From Acidobacteriota bacterium (lineage in GTDB: Bacteria > Acidobacteriota > Terriglobia > Acidiferrales > UBA7541), in assembly GCA_003224135.1 (NCBI GenBank), contig QHYO01000600.1, positions 1 to 6,604 of the forward strand: a stretch of 6,604 nucleotides of DNA, given 5' to 3'. Position numbers and translations under genes: made by a program. Shown here one piece after another: positions 1 through 5,924 of this stretch (position 1 is its first letter; each line of letters begins with the position of its first letter). A model generated the notes under the pieces. That model searched no databases. It worked only from the letters and a program-made list of their open reading frames with translations, and was not told the origin of the DNA.

Positions 1-588
1 AGCGCGAACGCAAAGGACGTGTTTTTCGTGCCGGGCGAACACGATGTGCTGAACGATGACGGCAAGTCGTACCTGGAGCGCTACGGGAAGAACGCCAAGG
101 GTGCAGGATGGTACAGCTTCGATAAAAAAGGCGTGCACTTCATCGCGCTCGTGAACGTCATGAATTTGAAGGCTGGCGGACTCGGCACCCTGGGTCACGA
201 GCAACTTGAGTGGATCGAAGACGACGTCCAGCACCTGAAAAGCAGCACGCCCATCGTGGTGTTCGCTCACATTCCGCTATGGAGTGTGTATCCGGAATGG
301 GGCTGGGGAACGGAAGACAGCGCGCAGGCGCTGGCGTACCTGAAGAAGTTCGGTTCAGTGACCGTGCTGAACGGTCACATTCACCAGATCATGCAGAAGG
401 TGGAAGGGAACGTGACGTTTCATACGGCAGCGTCGACCGCATTTCCGCAACCGCAACCCGGCAAAGCCGATTCCCCGGGACCAATGAAAGTACCTGCCGA
501 GCAACTAAAGAATGTTTTGGGAATTACAGACGTGAATTACCTGCAGGGCCGCAACGCTCTGGCGGTAGTCGACTCGACGCTTGCGTAA
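1..588 (+). CDS. Calcineurin-like metallophosphoesterase, C-terminal part (5' end outside window)
   Basis: The reading frame is open from base 1, and the first in-frame GTG (base 19) falls inside a conserved strand, so the true start lies upstream. The 195 visible residues carry the later metal-binding motifs of the calcineurin-like phosphoesterase fold: GEHD at fragment residues 12-15 (the usual GNH[DE] position, with Glu replacing Asn), VVFAHIPL with its metal His near residue 90, and NGHIHQ (GHxH) at about 125-129. The N-terminal DxH and GD motifs are missing only because of the window edge. The family hydrolyses phosphomono- or phosphodiesters at a two-metal centre; the substrate here is unknown. 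From memory, a subfamily with GEHD and a similar GVHFIAL core occurs in Proteobacteria and Acidobacteriota, sometimes beside cupredoxin and DUF2231 genes, which fits the next two genes. Whether it is exported cannot be seen because the N-terminus is missing. Confidence 0.9.
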   Translation, partial: SANAKDVFFVPGEHDVLNDDGKSYLERYGKNAKGAGWYSFDKKGVHFIALVNVMNLKAGGLGTLGHEQLEWIEDDVQHLKSSTPIVVFAHIPLWSVYPEWGWGTEDSAQALAYLKKFGSVTVLNGHIHQIMQKVEGNVTFHTAASTAFPQPQPGKADSPGPMKVPAEQLKNVLGITDVNYLQGRNALAVVDSTLA

Positions 589-589
589 A

Positions 590-604
590 CCGGAGAAAAT
601 CCGG
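590..604 (+). other. Small intercistronic hairpin
   Basis: CCGGA and TCCGG form a perfect 5-base stem around a GAAAA loop, starting two bases after the phosphoesterase stop codon. No T tract follows, so it is not a convincing terminator. It may simply be a minor structure in the 65-base gap before the cupredoxin gene. Confidence 0.25.
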
Positions 605-653
605 AGCAAGAAAATCCATTCTCACTAAATCTCTGGAAAAAAGGAAAAGGATA

Positions 654-1010
654 ATGATGAGGAAAAGTGTGTGCATTGTGGGTTTATTGGCAACCGTGAT
701 GGTTGCCACGCTGCTTCTATCAGCGGGTTCACCGGGCAGCTCTGCGAACACTGCGGAACCCGCAAGCGCCGAAGTAAAAGTCGATAACTTCAGTTTTGGG
801 CCGGCGACCCTCACGGTAGCTGTCGGGACGACGGTCACCTGGACCAATCGTGACGATATTCCCCACACGATTGTCAGCACGGACAAGGTATTCAAGTCCA
901 AGGTGCTCGATACCGACGAAAAGTTCTCCTTTACCTTCAGCAAAGCAGGAACTTATCCGTACTTTTGCTCCATCCACCCCAAAATGACCGGTTCGGTCGT
1001 TGTGCAGTGA
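654..1010 (+). CDS. Small exported type-1 copper protein (cupredoxin, amicyanin/plastocyanin-like)
   Basis: The protein has 118 residues. A signal peptide fills about residues 1-39 (basic MMRK, hydrophobic 7-23, Ala-rich end with a likely cut near PASA). The mature part is one short cupredoxin domain of about 80 residues. The type-1 copper ligands are all present: His71 in DDIPHTI, then Cys105, His108 and Met111 in YFCSIHPKM. The short C-x2-H-x2-M loop is typical of amicyanin and plastocyanin-like proteins. Such proteins carry single electrons between periplasmic redox partners. The frame is open far upstream, but the signal peptide and the purine-rich AAGGAAAAGG at 641-650 place the start at ATG 654 (ATG 657 is an equally possible neighbour). 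It lies 65 bases after the phosphoesterase and 7 bases before the DUF2231 gene. Its redox partner is not shown by the sequence; the CuA protein and the membrane reductase downstream are candidates. Confidence 0.93.
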   Translation: MMRKSVCIVGLLATVMVATLLLSAGSPGSSANTAEPASAEVKVDNFSFGPATLTVAVGTTVTWTNRDDIPHTIVSTDKVFKSKVLDTDEKFSFTFSKAGTYPYFCSIHPKMTGSVVVQ

Positions 1011-1017
1011 GCGACCA

Positions 1018-1470
1018 ATGAGCGTAAACCCCTTCGATCTCAAAACGATCGTTCTCGCGAAGCACGCGCAGCATGTGGTGTTGATTCATTTTCCGATTGC
1101 ACTGTTTCTTGTCGGCGTAGTGTTCGATTTCCTCGCACAGCGAACCGGGCGACGCGGATTGGCCGAAGCGGCCTACTTCAACTTCCTGGTCGCCGCGATT
1201 TCGACAGTGCCTGTTCTCGTAACGGGTGTCCTCGCCTGGCAGTTCGCACTCGAGGGACAAAAATTGAAAGGCACCCTGCTCGAGCACATAGTCCTCGCCT
1301 GCGTGTCGACGCTAATGATCTGGCTGGTCTGGTGGGTGCATTTCCGAGGCCGGCGACGGCCACGGCCTTTGCCGAATTACCGCTTGGCAATTGAATTTTT
1401 AGCGTTTGGGATCGTCACGCTGACAGCGCACTTGGGAGGTTTCCTGAGCGGCGTCAATGGTCCTGGCTGA
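1018..1470 (+). CDS. DUF2231 four-helix membrane protein
   Basis: The protein has 150 residues and four predicted membrane helices (about 18-39, 51-74, 88-107 and 121-143). The opening AKHAQHVVLIHFPIALFLVG matches the DUF2231 signature in which His residues precede and enter helix 1 (HPxxVHFPIAL in relatives). The TGVLAWQF segment after helix 2 and the HLGGFLSGVNG ending are also typical. The function of DUF2231 is not established; the conserved His residues near the membrane face (6-His region: His16, His19, His24, plus His90 and His138) could bind heme or metal, which is inference. The start is ATG 1018, 7 bases after the cupredoxin stop. An in-frame TTG at 1000 would overlap the cupredoxin end and is less likely. 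The tight spacing strongly suggests translation coupled to the copper protein. Confidence 0.9.
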   Translation: MSVNPFDLKTIVLAKHAQHVVLIHFPIALFLVGVVFDFLAQRTGRRGLAEAAYFNFLVAAISTVPVLVTGVLAWQFALEGQKLKGTLLEHIVLACVSTLMIWLVWWVHFRGRRRPRPLPNYRLAIEFLAFGIVTLTAHLGGFLSGVNGPG

Positions 1471-1532
1471 CGCAGCAATCAGATTTAGGAAACCGCCGAA
1501 AGCGGACGGAGTCCAGAAACAGAGGAAACATT

Positions 1533-1994
1533 ATGAAGCTACTCTATGGAGCAATCGTTCTTGCATGCACGCCGTTACTACTCGTGGGAAATGACGCGGT
1601 TTATCCGACCGAAAAGATAGCCTCGTTTGTGATCGAAAAAGTGGACATAACGACGCTTCCGTCCGCGCTTCGCCCGAAGCGAGAAAAAGGAAAAAAGACG
1701 TTCGGCGAGTACGGATATGTGGCGCGGGAGCTCGACGACAAGAAAGCACTCCTCGATCCGCCGCAAGGAGCCTCGCAGATTTCGATCGAAGTACTGGAAG
1801 CGCAGAAATCTGGCATTTACGTCTGCATGAACAGCCAGTCACAAAACGAAAGCAGCGCGCGTTTCCAGCGGGTGTTTTTGTTGAAGCTGAAGAGTGCAAA
1901 CGCGCTTCTCAAGGGCAGAGAGACCTGGAAGGAATTCGACAGCTGCCCAGTGATTGGCGATGCAGGCGAGGACTCTTCGAGCGTGAGCTACTAA
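1533..1994 (+). CDS. Exported protein of unknown function
   Basis: The protein has 153 residues and I do not recognise the family. The N-terminus (MKLLYGAIVLACTPLLLVG) looks like a short Sec signal peptide, with cleavage possible near GNDA-VY. Cys12 sits in a lipobox-like VLAC, but so close to the start, and with hydrophobic residues after it, that a lipoprotein is unlikely. The mature part is hydrophilic and Lys/Glu-rich, with a basic patch at about 48-55 and two Cys (98 and 138) that could form a disulfide in the periplasm. No copper or heme c motif (CxxCH) is present. A good ribosome site, AGAGGA at 1521-1526, supports ATG 1533. The gene lies 62 bases after the DUF2231 gene and 90 bases before the CuA cupredoxin, in the same direction, so a role in the same periplasmic redox process is plausible but unproven. 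Confidence 0.8.
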   Translation: MKLLYGAIVLACTPLLLVGNDAVYPTEKIASFVIEKVDITTLPSALRPKREKGKKTFGEYGYVARELDDKKALLDPPQGASQISIEVLEAQKSGIYVCMNSQSQNESSARFQRVFLLKLKSANALLKGRETWKEFDSCPVIGDAGEDSSSVSY

Positions 1995-2004
1995 GGGGCG
2001 GCTC

Positions 2005-2025
2005 ACCAGGAGGCTATGTCCTGGT
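2005..2025 (+). other. Perfect 7-base stem-loop between the exported-protein gene and the CuA cupredoxin gene
   Basis: ACCAGGA (2005-2011) and TCCTGGT (2019-2025) are exact inverted copies around a GGCTATG loop. It begins 10 bases after the stop codon at 1994. The following bases are not T-rich, so it is not a standard intrinsic terminator. It could stabilise the upstream mRNA or be a processing site. Confidence 0.4.
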
Positions 2026-2072
2026 AAGTAGCGATCCCGATATTTGCGATTTTGTCGGTTCCTATTTTGAAT

Positions 2073-2077
2073 GGAGG
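2073..2077 (+). promoter_or_regulatory. Shine-Dalgarno GGAGG that decides the TTG start of the CuA cupredoxin
   Basis: GGAGG lies 7 bases before the in-frame TTG at 2085. The only earlier in-frame start visible is TTG 2052, which would place this ribosome site inside the coding region. The protein from 2085 begins with MRRLLQTALLFLL, a classic basic-then-hydrophobic membrane anchor. Confidence 0.75.
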
Positions 2078-2084
2078 AATTGCA

Positions 2085-2516
2085 TTGCGTCGGCTACTGC
2101 AAACCGCGTTGTTGTTCTTGTTGGGAGGACTTACCGTCACCGCCGGCTTCGCCCGACTGTTGAATACTTCCCGGACGGACCAGGAGGTACAAGTCATTGC
2201 GATGTCCGCGAAGAAGTACGAGTACAGTCCATCGCCCATCCGCGTAAAACGCGGCACCAGAGTTCAGCTAAGGATCACGGCTCTCGACAGGACGCACGGT
2301 ATCAAGATCAATCTCAGCCCTGATGGATCAGACCAGAAGAACGATTCGGGCCTCATTTTCAGTTCGAACAATGATGACTGCTTTAAGCTCGAAAAGGGCA
2401 TTCCAACCGTCGTGGAATTTGTGACGCGCACACCGGGAACCTACTCGTTCCACTGCTGCAATCGTTGCGGGATTGGCCACGGCGGGATGAAGGGTCAGAT
2501 CGTAGTAGAACCGTAG
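2085..2516 (+). CDS. Membrane-anchored cupredoxin with a CuA-type site (cytochrome oxidase subunit II-like domain)
   Basis: Starting at TTG 2085, the protein has 143 residues: an N-terminal hydrophobic segment (about 4-21, uncleaved anchor or signal peptide) and one cupredoxin domain (about 34-142). The C-terminal loop reads C124-x3-C128-x3-H132-x2-M135, the exact spacing of the binuclear CuA ligands of cytochrome c oxidase subunit II and nitrous oxide reductase. His71 in RTHGIKI supplies the other His. The residue corresponding to the backbone-ligand Glu of subunit II is Asn126, and an extra Cys125 sits beside Cys124. In oxidases, CuA accepts electrons from cytochrome c or a cupredoxin and passes them to subunit I. 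No subunit I gene is visible in the window, and the protein lacks the two-helix hairpin of true subunit II, so it is a free-standing CuA protein. Assignment of CuA rather than another copper centre is by motif only. It is followed by a 264-base gap. Confidence 0.85.
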   Translation: MRRLLQTALLFLLGGLTVTAGFARLLNTSRTDQEVQVIAMSAKKYEYSPSPIRVKRGTRVQLRITALDRTHGIKINLSPDGSDQKNDSGLIFSSNNDDCFKLEKGIPTVVEFVTRTPGTYSFHCCNRCGIGHGGMKGQIVVEP

Positions 2517-2521
2517 CTTCG

Positions 2522-2544
2522 GATGGGCCCATCATACGTTTTTT
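2522..2544 (+). terminator. Palindrome plus T-rich tract after the CuA gene (weak terminator candidate)
   Basis: GATGGGCCCATC (2522-2533) is a perfect 12-base palindrome five bases after the stop codon and is followed by a T run at 2539-2544, with more T-rich sequence to about 2553. As RNA it could form only a 4-base stem with a 4-base loop, so termination would be weak. It may instead be a binding site. The 2517-2780 gap contains no supported gene and no clear promoter that I can see. Confidence 0.3.
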
Positions 2545-2780
2545 CTTCTTTTTGAATCAAGACCGTGGCAAATGGAATTTCTGCGAACTGCCGGCTGGCA
2601 AATTCTGAGAAGTGACTGGGCCGTGCCAGATTACTACGAAAGAGACCGCTGTAGGCGAGGCCAAAGGCCGCGGCGCGGAGCGCTACCTTCCGAACCGAGC
2701 TTGCCGAAAGGTCGACAGCGCCCGTCAACGACCATCAAACGGCAAGGACTAAAGACCGGCGAAAAGGAGACATCCTCATC

Positions 2781-4349
2781 ATGAAAGCAGTCGTGAGTGT
2801 CTCCTTAAGTCTTGTATTTGTCGGGCTCGCTACCTTGAACGTGGTCAGCATCTTAGAAAGCTCTCGCTCAGCGAATTCCCCGCGGACACGGGCTAGAGCA
2901 ATAGCACTTCACCGCGCTGGCGGCTATCTCTTCATCGGCCTATTCGCGCTAATGGTCTGGTTCATGAGCAAGCGTCTTATTGGCTCCCCAGATGGAGTCC
3001 CTGGAGATGCCGCCGTACACGTCGACCTTGCCATTTTGCTGGTTCCACTTCTCTTCGTGAAGGTAATGATCGCGCGCAAGTACAAAAGCTATCATTCGAT
3101 TTTGATGCCGCTTGGATTGTCGATTTATGTCATCTCTGTCGCGCTCGTACTCGTCCGTGTGCTGCCGTACGCGTTGGGGAAAATCAATCCTTGCAGTTCG
3201 ATGGCGAAATATTCGCCGGTACTTCTTGTCGTGTTCTGCGTGTCTATGGCCCGCCTGGCACTTCGCCCGGTAAGTTCTTTCCCAACCAAAGCTCCAATAC
3301 CTTCACACTCTTTCCAACCGGTATCGAAACCGCGGTCCGACACCTTCTCCCTTGAACTTGTCCGCAGCGAAGTGCAGACACGCGATGCCAAGACGCTTTG
3401 TTTTCGCGTTCAAGAGGGTAAGCAGCTGATCGCCAAGCCGGGGCAATTTCTCACGTTCCATCTCGATATCGACGGTAAGCAGGTCGCCCGTTCCTATTCC
3501 ATCTGTTCTTCTCCGCTGAAAACAGATTATGTAGAAATCACCCCGAAACAAACCACGAACGGATATGTTTCCGTTTTCTTGAACGACAGAGCAACACCCG
3601 GCCTCATCATTAAGGCAAGCGGGCCCGCCGGTCAATTCTATTTCGACGAAAAGCTTCATACTGAACTCGTCCTCATCGCAGCCGGCAGCGGCATCACTCC
3701 GATGATAGCCATGCTCCGCTACATCGAAGAGCGCTCCCTAACTGTGCCAGTCACTCTCATTTACTGTGTGCGAACGCGGCAAGACATAATTTTTCAGGAG
3801 GAATTAATCCGTTTGAGCCGTTCCCTGGCCAGCTTCCGTCCGGCTGTCACACTGACCGCTCCAGATCCCGGGTGGAATGGCCAAAAAGGACGCGTGAACA
3901 AGGAGTTCCTCCTCGAGCGAGTATCCGATTTCCGTGTGCCCACTTTTTTCCTGTGCGGACCTGGTCCCTTCATGCAGCATGTATCCGAATTGCTCAAGGA
4001 GCAAGGAGTTTCAGCCGATCGCATCAAGCAAGAAAGTTTTGGTGGAAAGCCTTCCGTTGCGATTCCAGATTCATCCAGAGGCTCGTCAGTTGCCTTTGTT
4101 GAGTTTTCGCGCTCGGGATTCAGTTTCGAACTGATTGGGGATCAGACTCTGTTGGAATTTGCGGAGACACTGGGAATTTCCATTCCCTATGGTTGCCGTC
4201 AGGGTCAATGCGGCACGTGCGCCACTCGCCTCTTACAGGGCAGGGTGACCATGGAAACCGAAGACGGGCTGAGCCCTGAACAGAAACGGGCAGGATTTAT
4301 TCTTCCGTGCGTCACCAGGCTTGAGGGTTCCATAAGTATCGACGCTTGA
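2781..4349 (+). CDS. Membrane-bound NAD(P)H oxidoreductase: five-helix domain fused to FAD reductase and [2Fe-2S] ferredoxin domains
   Basis: The protein has 522 residues in three parts. Residues 1-165 hold about five membrane helices (4-22, 45-63, 80-97, 106-127, 144-160). Arg and Lys cluster in the loops after helices 1, 3 and 5, so the positive-inside rule places the N-terminus outside and the catalytic part in the cytoplasm. Residues about 187-290 form a ferredoxin-reductase FAD domain, with the flavin motif RSYS at 237-240. Residues about 295-420 form the NAD(P)-binding domain, with GSGITP at 302-307 and CGPGPFM at 392-398. Residues about 436-522 form a plant-type ferredoxin, with cluster ligands Cys472, Cys477, Cys480 and Cys510. 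This reductase-then-ferredoxin order is that of the PaaE/HCR-type reductases, which pass electrons from NAD(P)H through FAD to the cluster. His44 and His105 start helices 2 and 4 on the predicted cytoplasmic side and might hold a heme b. ATG 2781 has AAGGAGA ten bases upstream. The electron acceptor is unknown. Confidence 0.9.
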   Translation: MKAVVSVSLSLVFVGLATLNVVSILESSRSANSPRTRARAIALHRAGGYLFIGLFALMVWFMSKRLIGSPDGVPGDAAVHVDLAILLVPLLFVKVMIARKYKSYHSILMPLGLSIYVISVALVLVRVLPYALGKINPCSSMAKYSPVLLVVFCVSMARLALRPVSSFPTKAPIPSHSFQPVSKPRSDTFSLELVRSEVQTRDAKTLCFRVQEGKQLIAKPGQFLTFHLDIDGKQVARSYSICSSPLKTDYVEITPKQTTNGYVSVFLNDRATPGLIIKASGPAGQFYFDEKLHTELVLIAAGSGITPMIAMLRYIEERSLTVPVTLIYCVRTRQDIIFQEELIRLSRSLASFRPAVTLTAPDPGWNGQKGRVNKEFLLERVSDFRVPTFFLCGPGPFMQHVSELLKEQGVSADRIKQESFGGKPSVAIPDSSRGSSVAFVEFSRSGFSFELIGDQTLLEFAETLGISIPYGCRQGQCGTCATRLLQGRVTMETEDGLSPEQKRAGFILPCVTRLEGSISIDA

Positions 4350-4374
4350 TGAATTTTTAGTGCAGGAGCGATTC

Positions 4375-4401
4375 GGCGCCATGAGACTTGGCGCAATGAG
4401 A
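4375..4401 (+). repeat. Pair of 12-base direct repeats
   Basis: GGCGCCATGAGA (4375-4386) and GGCGCAATGAGA (4390-4401) match at 11 of 12 bases with a 15-base period. They begin 25 bases after the reductase stop. They could be a small operator or a chance tandem duplication; nothing else marks the function. Confidence 0.4.
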
Positions 4402-4595
4402 GTCATGTGAAACCAATTTCTCCGCGGGCTCGACCCTTATCTGTATCATCCGTTTTCTTTCTGCGTCTTGCTATCGCCAGTTCGAATCACACCGCGTCGG
4501 TGGCCGCTCAGGCCATCGTCGTCGATGAGGTGGAGGCGTAAAAGCCAGTCTTGTTGTCACATCGGGTGCGTGCCGACATTCGAATCGCTCGCCTT

Positions 4596-4607
4596 CCGGA
4601 ATTCCGG
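4596..4607. promoter_or_regulatory. Perfect 12-base palindrome upstream of the YdeI-type gene
   Basis: CCGGAATTCCGG is self-complementary over all 12 bases and ends 46 bases before the GTG start. It lies just ahead of the TATATT at 4620-4625. A dimeric regulator could bind here, but no regulator family can be assigned from the sequence. Confidence 0.3.
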
Positions 4608-4641
4608 TAATGGATCGTGTATATTGCTGCGTTGAATGCCC

Positions 4642-4648
4642 AAGGAGG
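4642..4648 (+). promoter_or_regulatory. Perfect Shine-Dalgarno AAGGAGG that decides a GTG start
   Basis: AAGGAGG is followed by five bases and then GTG 4654. The in-frame ATG at 4636 lies upstream of this site and would encode it as KE, with no ribosome site of its own, so GTG 4654 is the preferred start. Confidence 0.75.
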
Positions 4649-4653
4649 TTACG

Positions 4654-5280
4654 GTGCCGGAGGAACAAATCGATCCCCGAGTGGATTTGTATATCGAGAA
4701 AGCAGCGCCATTTGCTCAGCCGGTGCTGACGCACCTGCGGAACCTCGTGCATCAGGCTTGTCCGAGGGCGACGGAGTCCGTGAAGTGGGGAATGCCGTTT
4801 TTCCTGCAACAGGGCATCGTTCTGTGCCACATGGCGGCGTTCAAACAGCACTGCGCCTTCGGCTTTTGGGGGCCGGAAATGAAAAAGGTGCTGGCGACGG
4901 GCGGATTGGTTTCAAGTAAGGCCATGGGCTCGCTAGGCCGAATCACGGGTTTGCGCGATTTGCCCGCAGACAGGCTGCTCCTTCGATACATGAGCCAAGC
5001 GGCGGAGTTCGTCGAAAGCGGCCAGCGAAAAAAGTCGATCGACCGGAAACCGAAGGCGGCGAAACCACACCTGCGGGTTCCGGTGGAACTGAGTGCGGCG
5101 TTGAAAAAGAATAAACTCGCGGCGAAGGCGTTTGAACGCTTCAGCCCGAGCTGCCGGCGGGAGTATGTGGAGTGGATTTGGGCGGCCAAGCGGCAAGAAA
5201 CCAAGGAAAGGCGTGTAGCGCAGGCAGTGGAATGGATCGCGCAGGGGAAGTCACGGAACTGGAAGTACGAGAACTGTTGA
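4654..5280 (+). CDS. DUF1801 and YdeI/OmdA two-domain protein
   Basis: From GTG 4654 the protein has 208 residues. The N-terminal part (about 8-120) matches DUF1801: DPRVDLYIEKAAPF, the VKWGMPFF motif at 43-50, and a Phe/His/Gly-rich AAFKQHCAFGFWGPEM segment. This is the YdhG-like fold related to SUFU/frataxin-like small domains. The C-terminal part (about 141-203) matches the YdeI/OmpD-associated (OmdA) family: VPVELSAALKKN, then AFERFSPSCRREYVEWI, the AKRQETKERRV segment and a WIAQGK end. Members are annotated as bacteriocin-protection or OmpD-associated proteins, but the biochemical role is not established. The middle linker (123-139) is Lys-rich. No signal peptide is present, so it is probably cytoplasmic. 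ATG 4636 would add six residues. The gene is converging with the broken metallopeptidase gene on the other strand, with 35 bases between the stop codons, and appears unrelated to the redox cluster. Confidence 0.9.
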   Translation: MPEEQIDPRVDLYIEKAAPFAQPVLTHLRNLVHQACPRATESVKWGMPFFLQQGIVLCHMAAFKQHCAFGFWGPEMKKVLATGGLVSSKAMGSLGRITGLRDLPADRLLLRYMSQAAEFVESGQRKKSIDRKPKAAKPHLRVPVELSAALKKNKLAAKAFERFSPSCRREYVEWIWAAKRQETKERRVAQAVEWIAQGKSRNWKYENC

Positions 5281-5315
5281 TGGCGTTACCGAATCGCCTT
5301 TCAGCGGCGACGCCC

Positions 5316-5888
5316 TCAGCTGCTCCGGCTTCGGTTCGTACGCGGCCAATCGATACGCCAGCGCCGGCCCCTTACCGGAAGCCAGAATAGTTCTTTTGCG
5401 GATGTGCCTTTCGAATGGTGGTAGAGCGCACCTGCCCGCTCATAAAAACCTCGAGTGTGCCAAGAGTCCCGAAATCCGAAGCGATGGAAGTCGAGATGAT
5501 GGCGGAACTCATGACAAGCGTACCCGGAAAAGTTCCGAATGAAGTGATCTCCTTCCGAACGGCCGTTCTCGTCCACACCCGGATCAGCATCGTCGAAGGG
5601 TGATAATCGCCGAAAAGCTCCGTCGTCGAGTATTCCTGAACGCGAAGGGGTCTAGCCCTAAGAACACGGATTGGGCAAGGCGGGACGTTGTAGAAATCGG
5701 ACGCAGTCCCCAGGAACTCCGCGCAGGCCACGCGAACATCTCCGATCGCTTCATTTTCTCATCGCCGATTCAATGGATCCAGCAAGTCTCACGAGTTGTC
5801 CATCGCGCGGCAATTCCAGTGCTTTGGTTCGATCACTGATACTGAACGATTCGCGATTCTTCTTCCGCGGTGGCGTGTCCGGCAGCAT
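5316..5888 (-). pseudogene. Minimal HExxH zinc metallopeptidase, broken by two single-base frameshifts
   Basis: Three - strand frames join into one protein of about 190 residues. Segment 1 runs from ATG 5888 (MLPDTPPRKKNRESF...) to ESAMRK, where TGA at 5753-5751 stops it. Segment 2 takes over at 5755 (NEAIGDVRVACAEF...ELFGDYHPSTMLIRVW...SFGTFPGTL) and leaves the coding path at about 5516. Segment 3 then reads CHEFRHHLDFHRFGF, DSWHTRGFYERAGALYHH and WRIDWPRTNR to the stop at 5318-5316. One extra A in the AAAA run at 5754-5757 and one missing T near 5515-5517 would explain both shifts. HEFRH is the zinc site, and the His of SWHTRGF, 14 residues after it, is a likely third ligand, as in SprT/WLM-type peptidases (HExxH...H...F). 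The conserved reading in all three frames means the damage is recent or is a sequencing error. ATG 5922 has a better ribosome site but is out of frame. The gene follows the small hypothetical gene on the same strand. Confidence 0.75.
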
Positions 5889-5924
5889 TCTGATCCATTG
5901 TTTATAGGGCGGCGTGGCACATGT

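Larger units (their letters stand above)
4350..4653 (+). other. Intergenic region without a supported gene
   Basis: Between the reductase stop and the YdeI-type gene I find no convincing coding sequence. The long - strand frame here (ending near 4471) only mirrors the start of the + strand gene. The region contains a 12-base direct repeat at 4375-4401, a 12-base palindrome at 4596-4607, and a TATATT at 4620-4625 that could be a -10 box, although no good -35 box lies at the right distance. No intrinsic terminator is evident after the reductase gene. Confidence 0.6.

Noticed and set aside
210..653. Long upstream extension of the cupredoxin frame, overlapping the phosphoesterase gene
   Set aside because: The extension is Arg-rich shadow sequence of the phosphoesterase. 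A signal peptide and ribosome site place the real start at 654.
524..1043. - strand open frames opposite the cupredoxin gene
   Set aside because: They mirror a clear copper protein and show no family features or ribosome sites.
1493..1505. CCGC-CGAAA-GCGG mini hairpin before the exported-protein gene
   Set aside because: A 4-base stem with no tail is expected by chance and adds nothing to the annotation.
2572..2784. + strand 70-residue open frame before the reductase gene
   Set aside because: Low-complexity Arg/Pro-rich translation, no recognisable domain, no good ribosome site, and its end overlaps the reductase start.
4471..4851. - strand open frame across the intergenic region and the YdeI-type gene start
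   Set aside because: Its second half is antisense to conserved DUF1801 sequence, and the first half shows no protein-like pattern.
5281..5315. Bidirectional terminator between the convergent genes
   Set aside because: GGCG/CGCC can pair over only 4 bases with a 9-base loop, and the T run is too short to support a terminator call.
5316..5576. An independent 86-residue gene starting at GTG 5576
   Set aside because: Residues before CHEF in this frame do not continue the family sequence; the natural N-terminal continuation is in the neighbouring frame, so this is a fragment of the frameshifted gene.
5415..5907. + strand open frames (5415-5603, 5600-5839, 5671-5907)
   Set aside because: They are antisense to the reconstructed metallopeptidase, whose three segments show motif-level conservation on the - strand.
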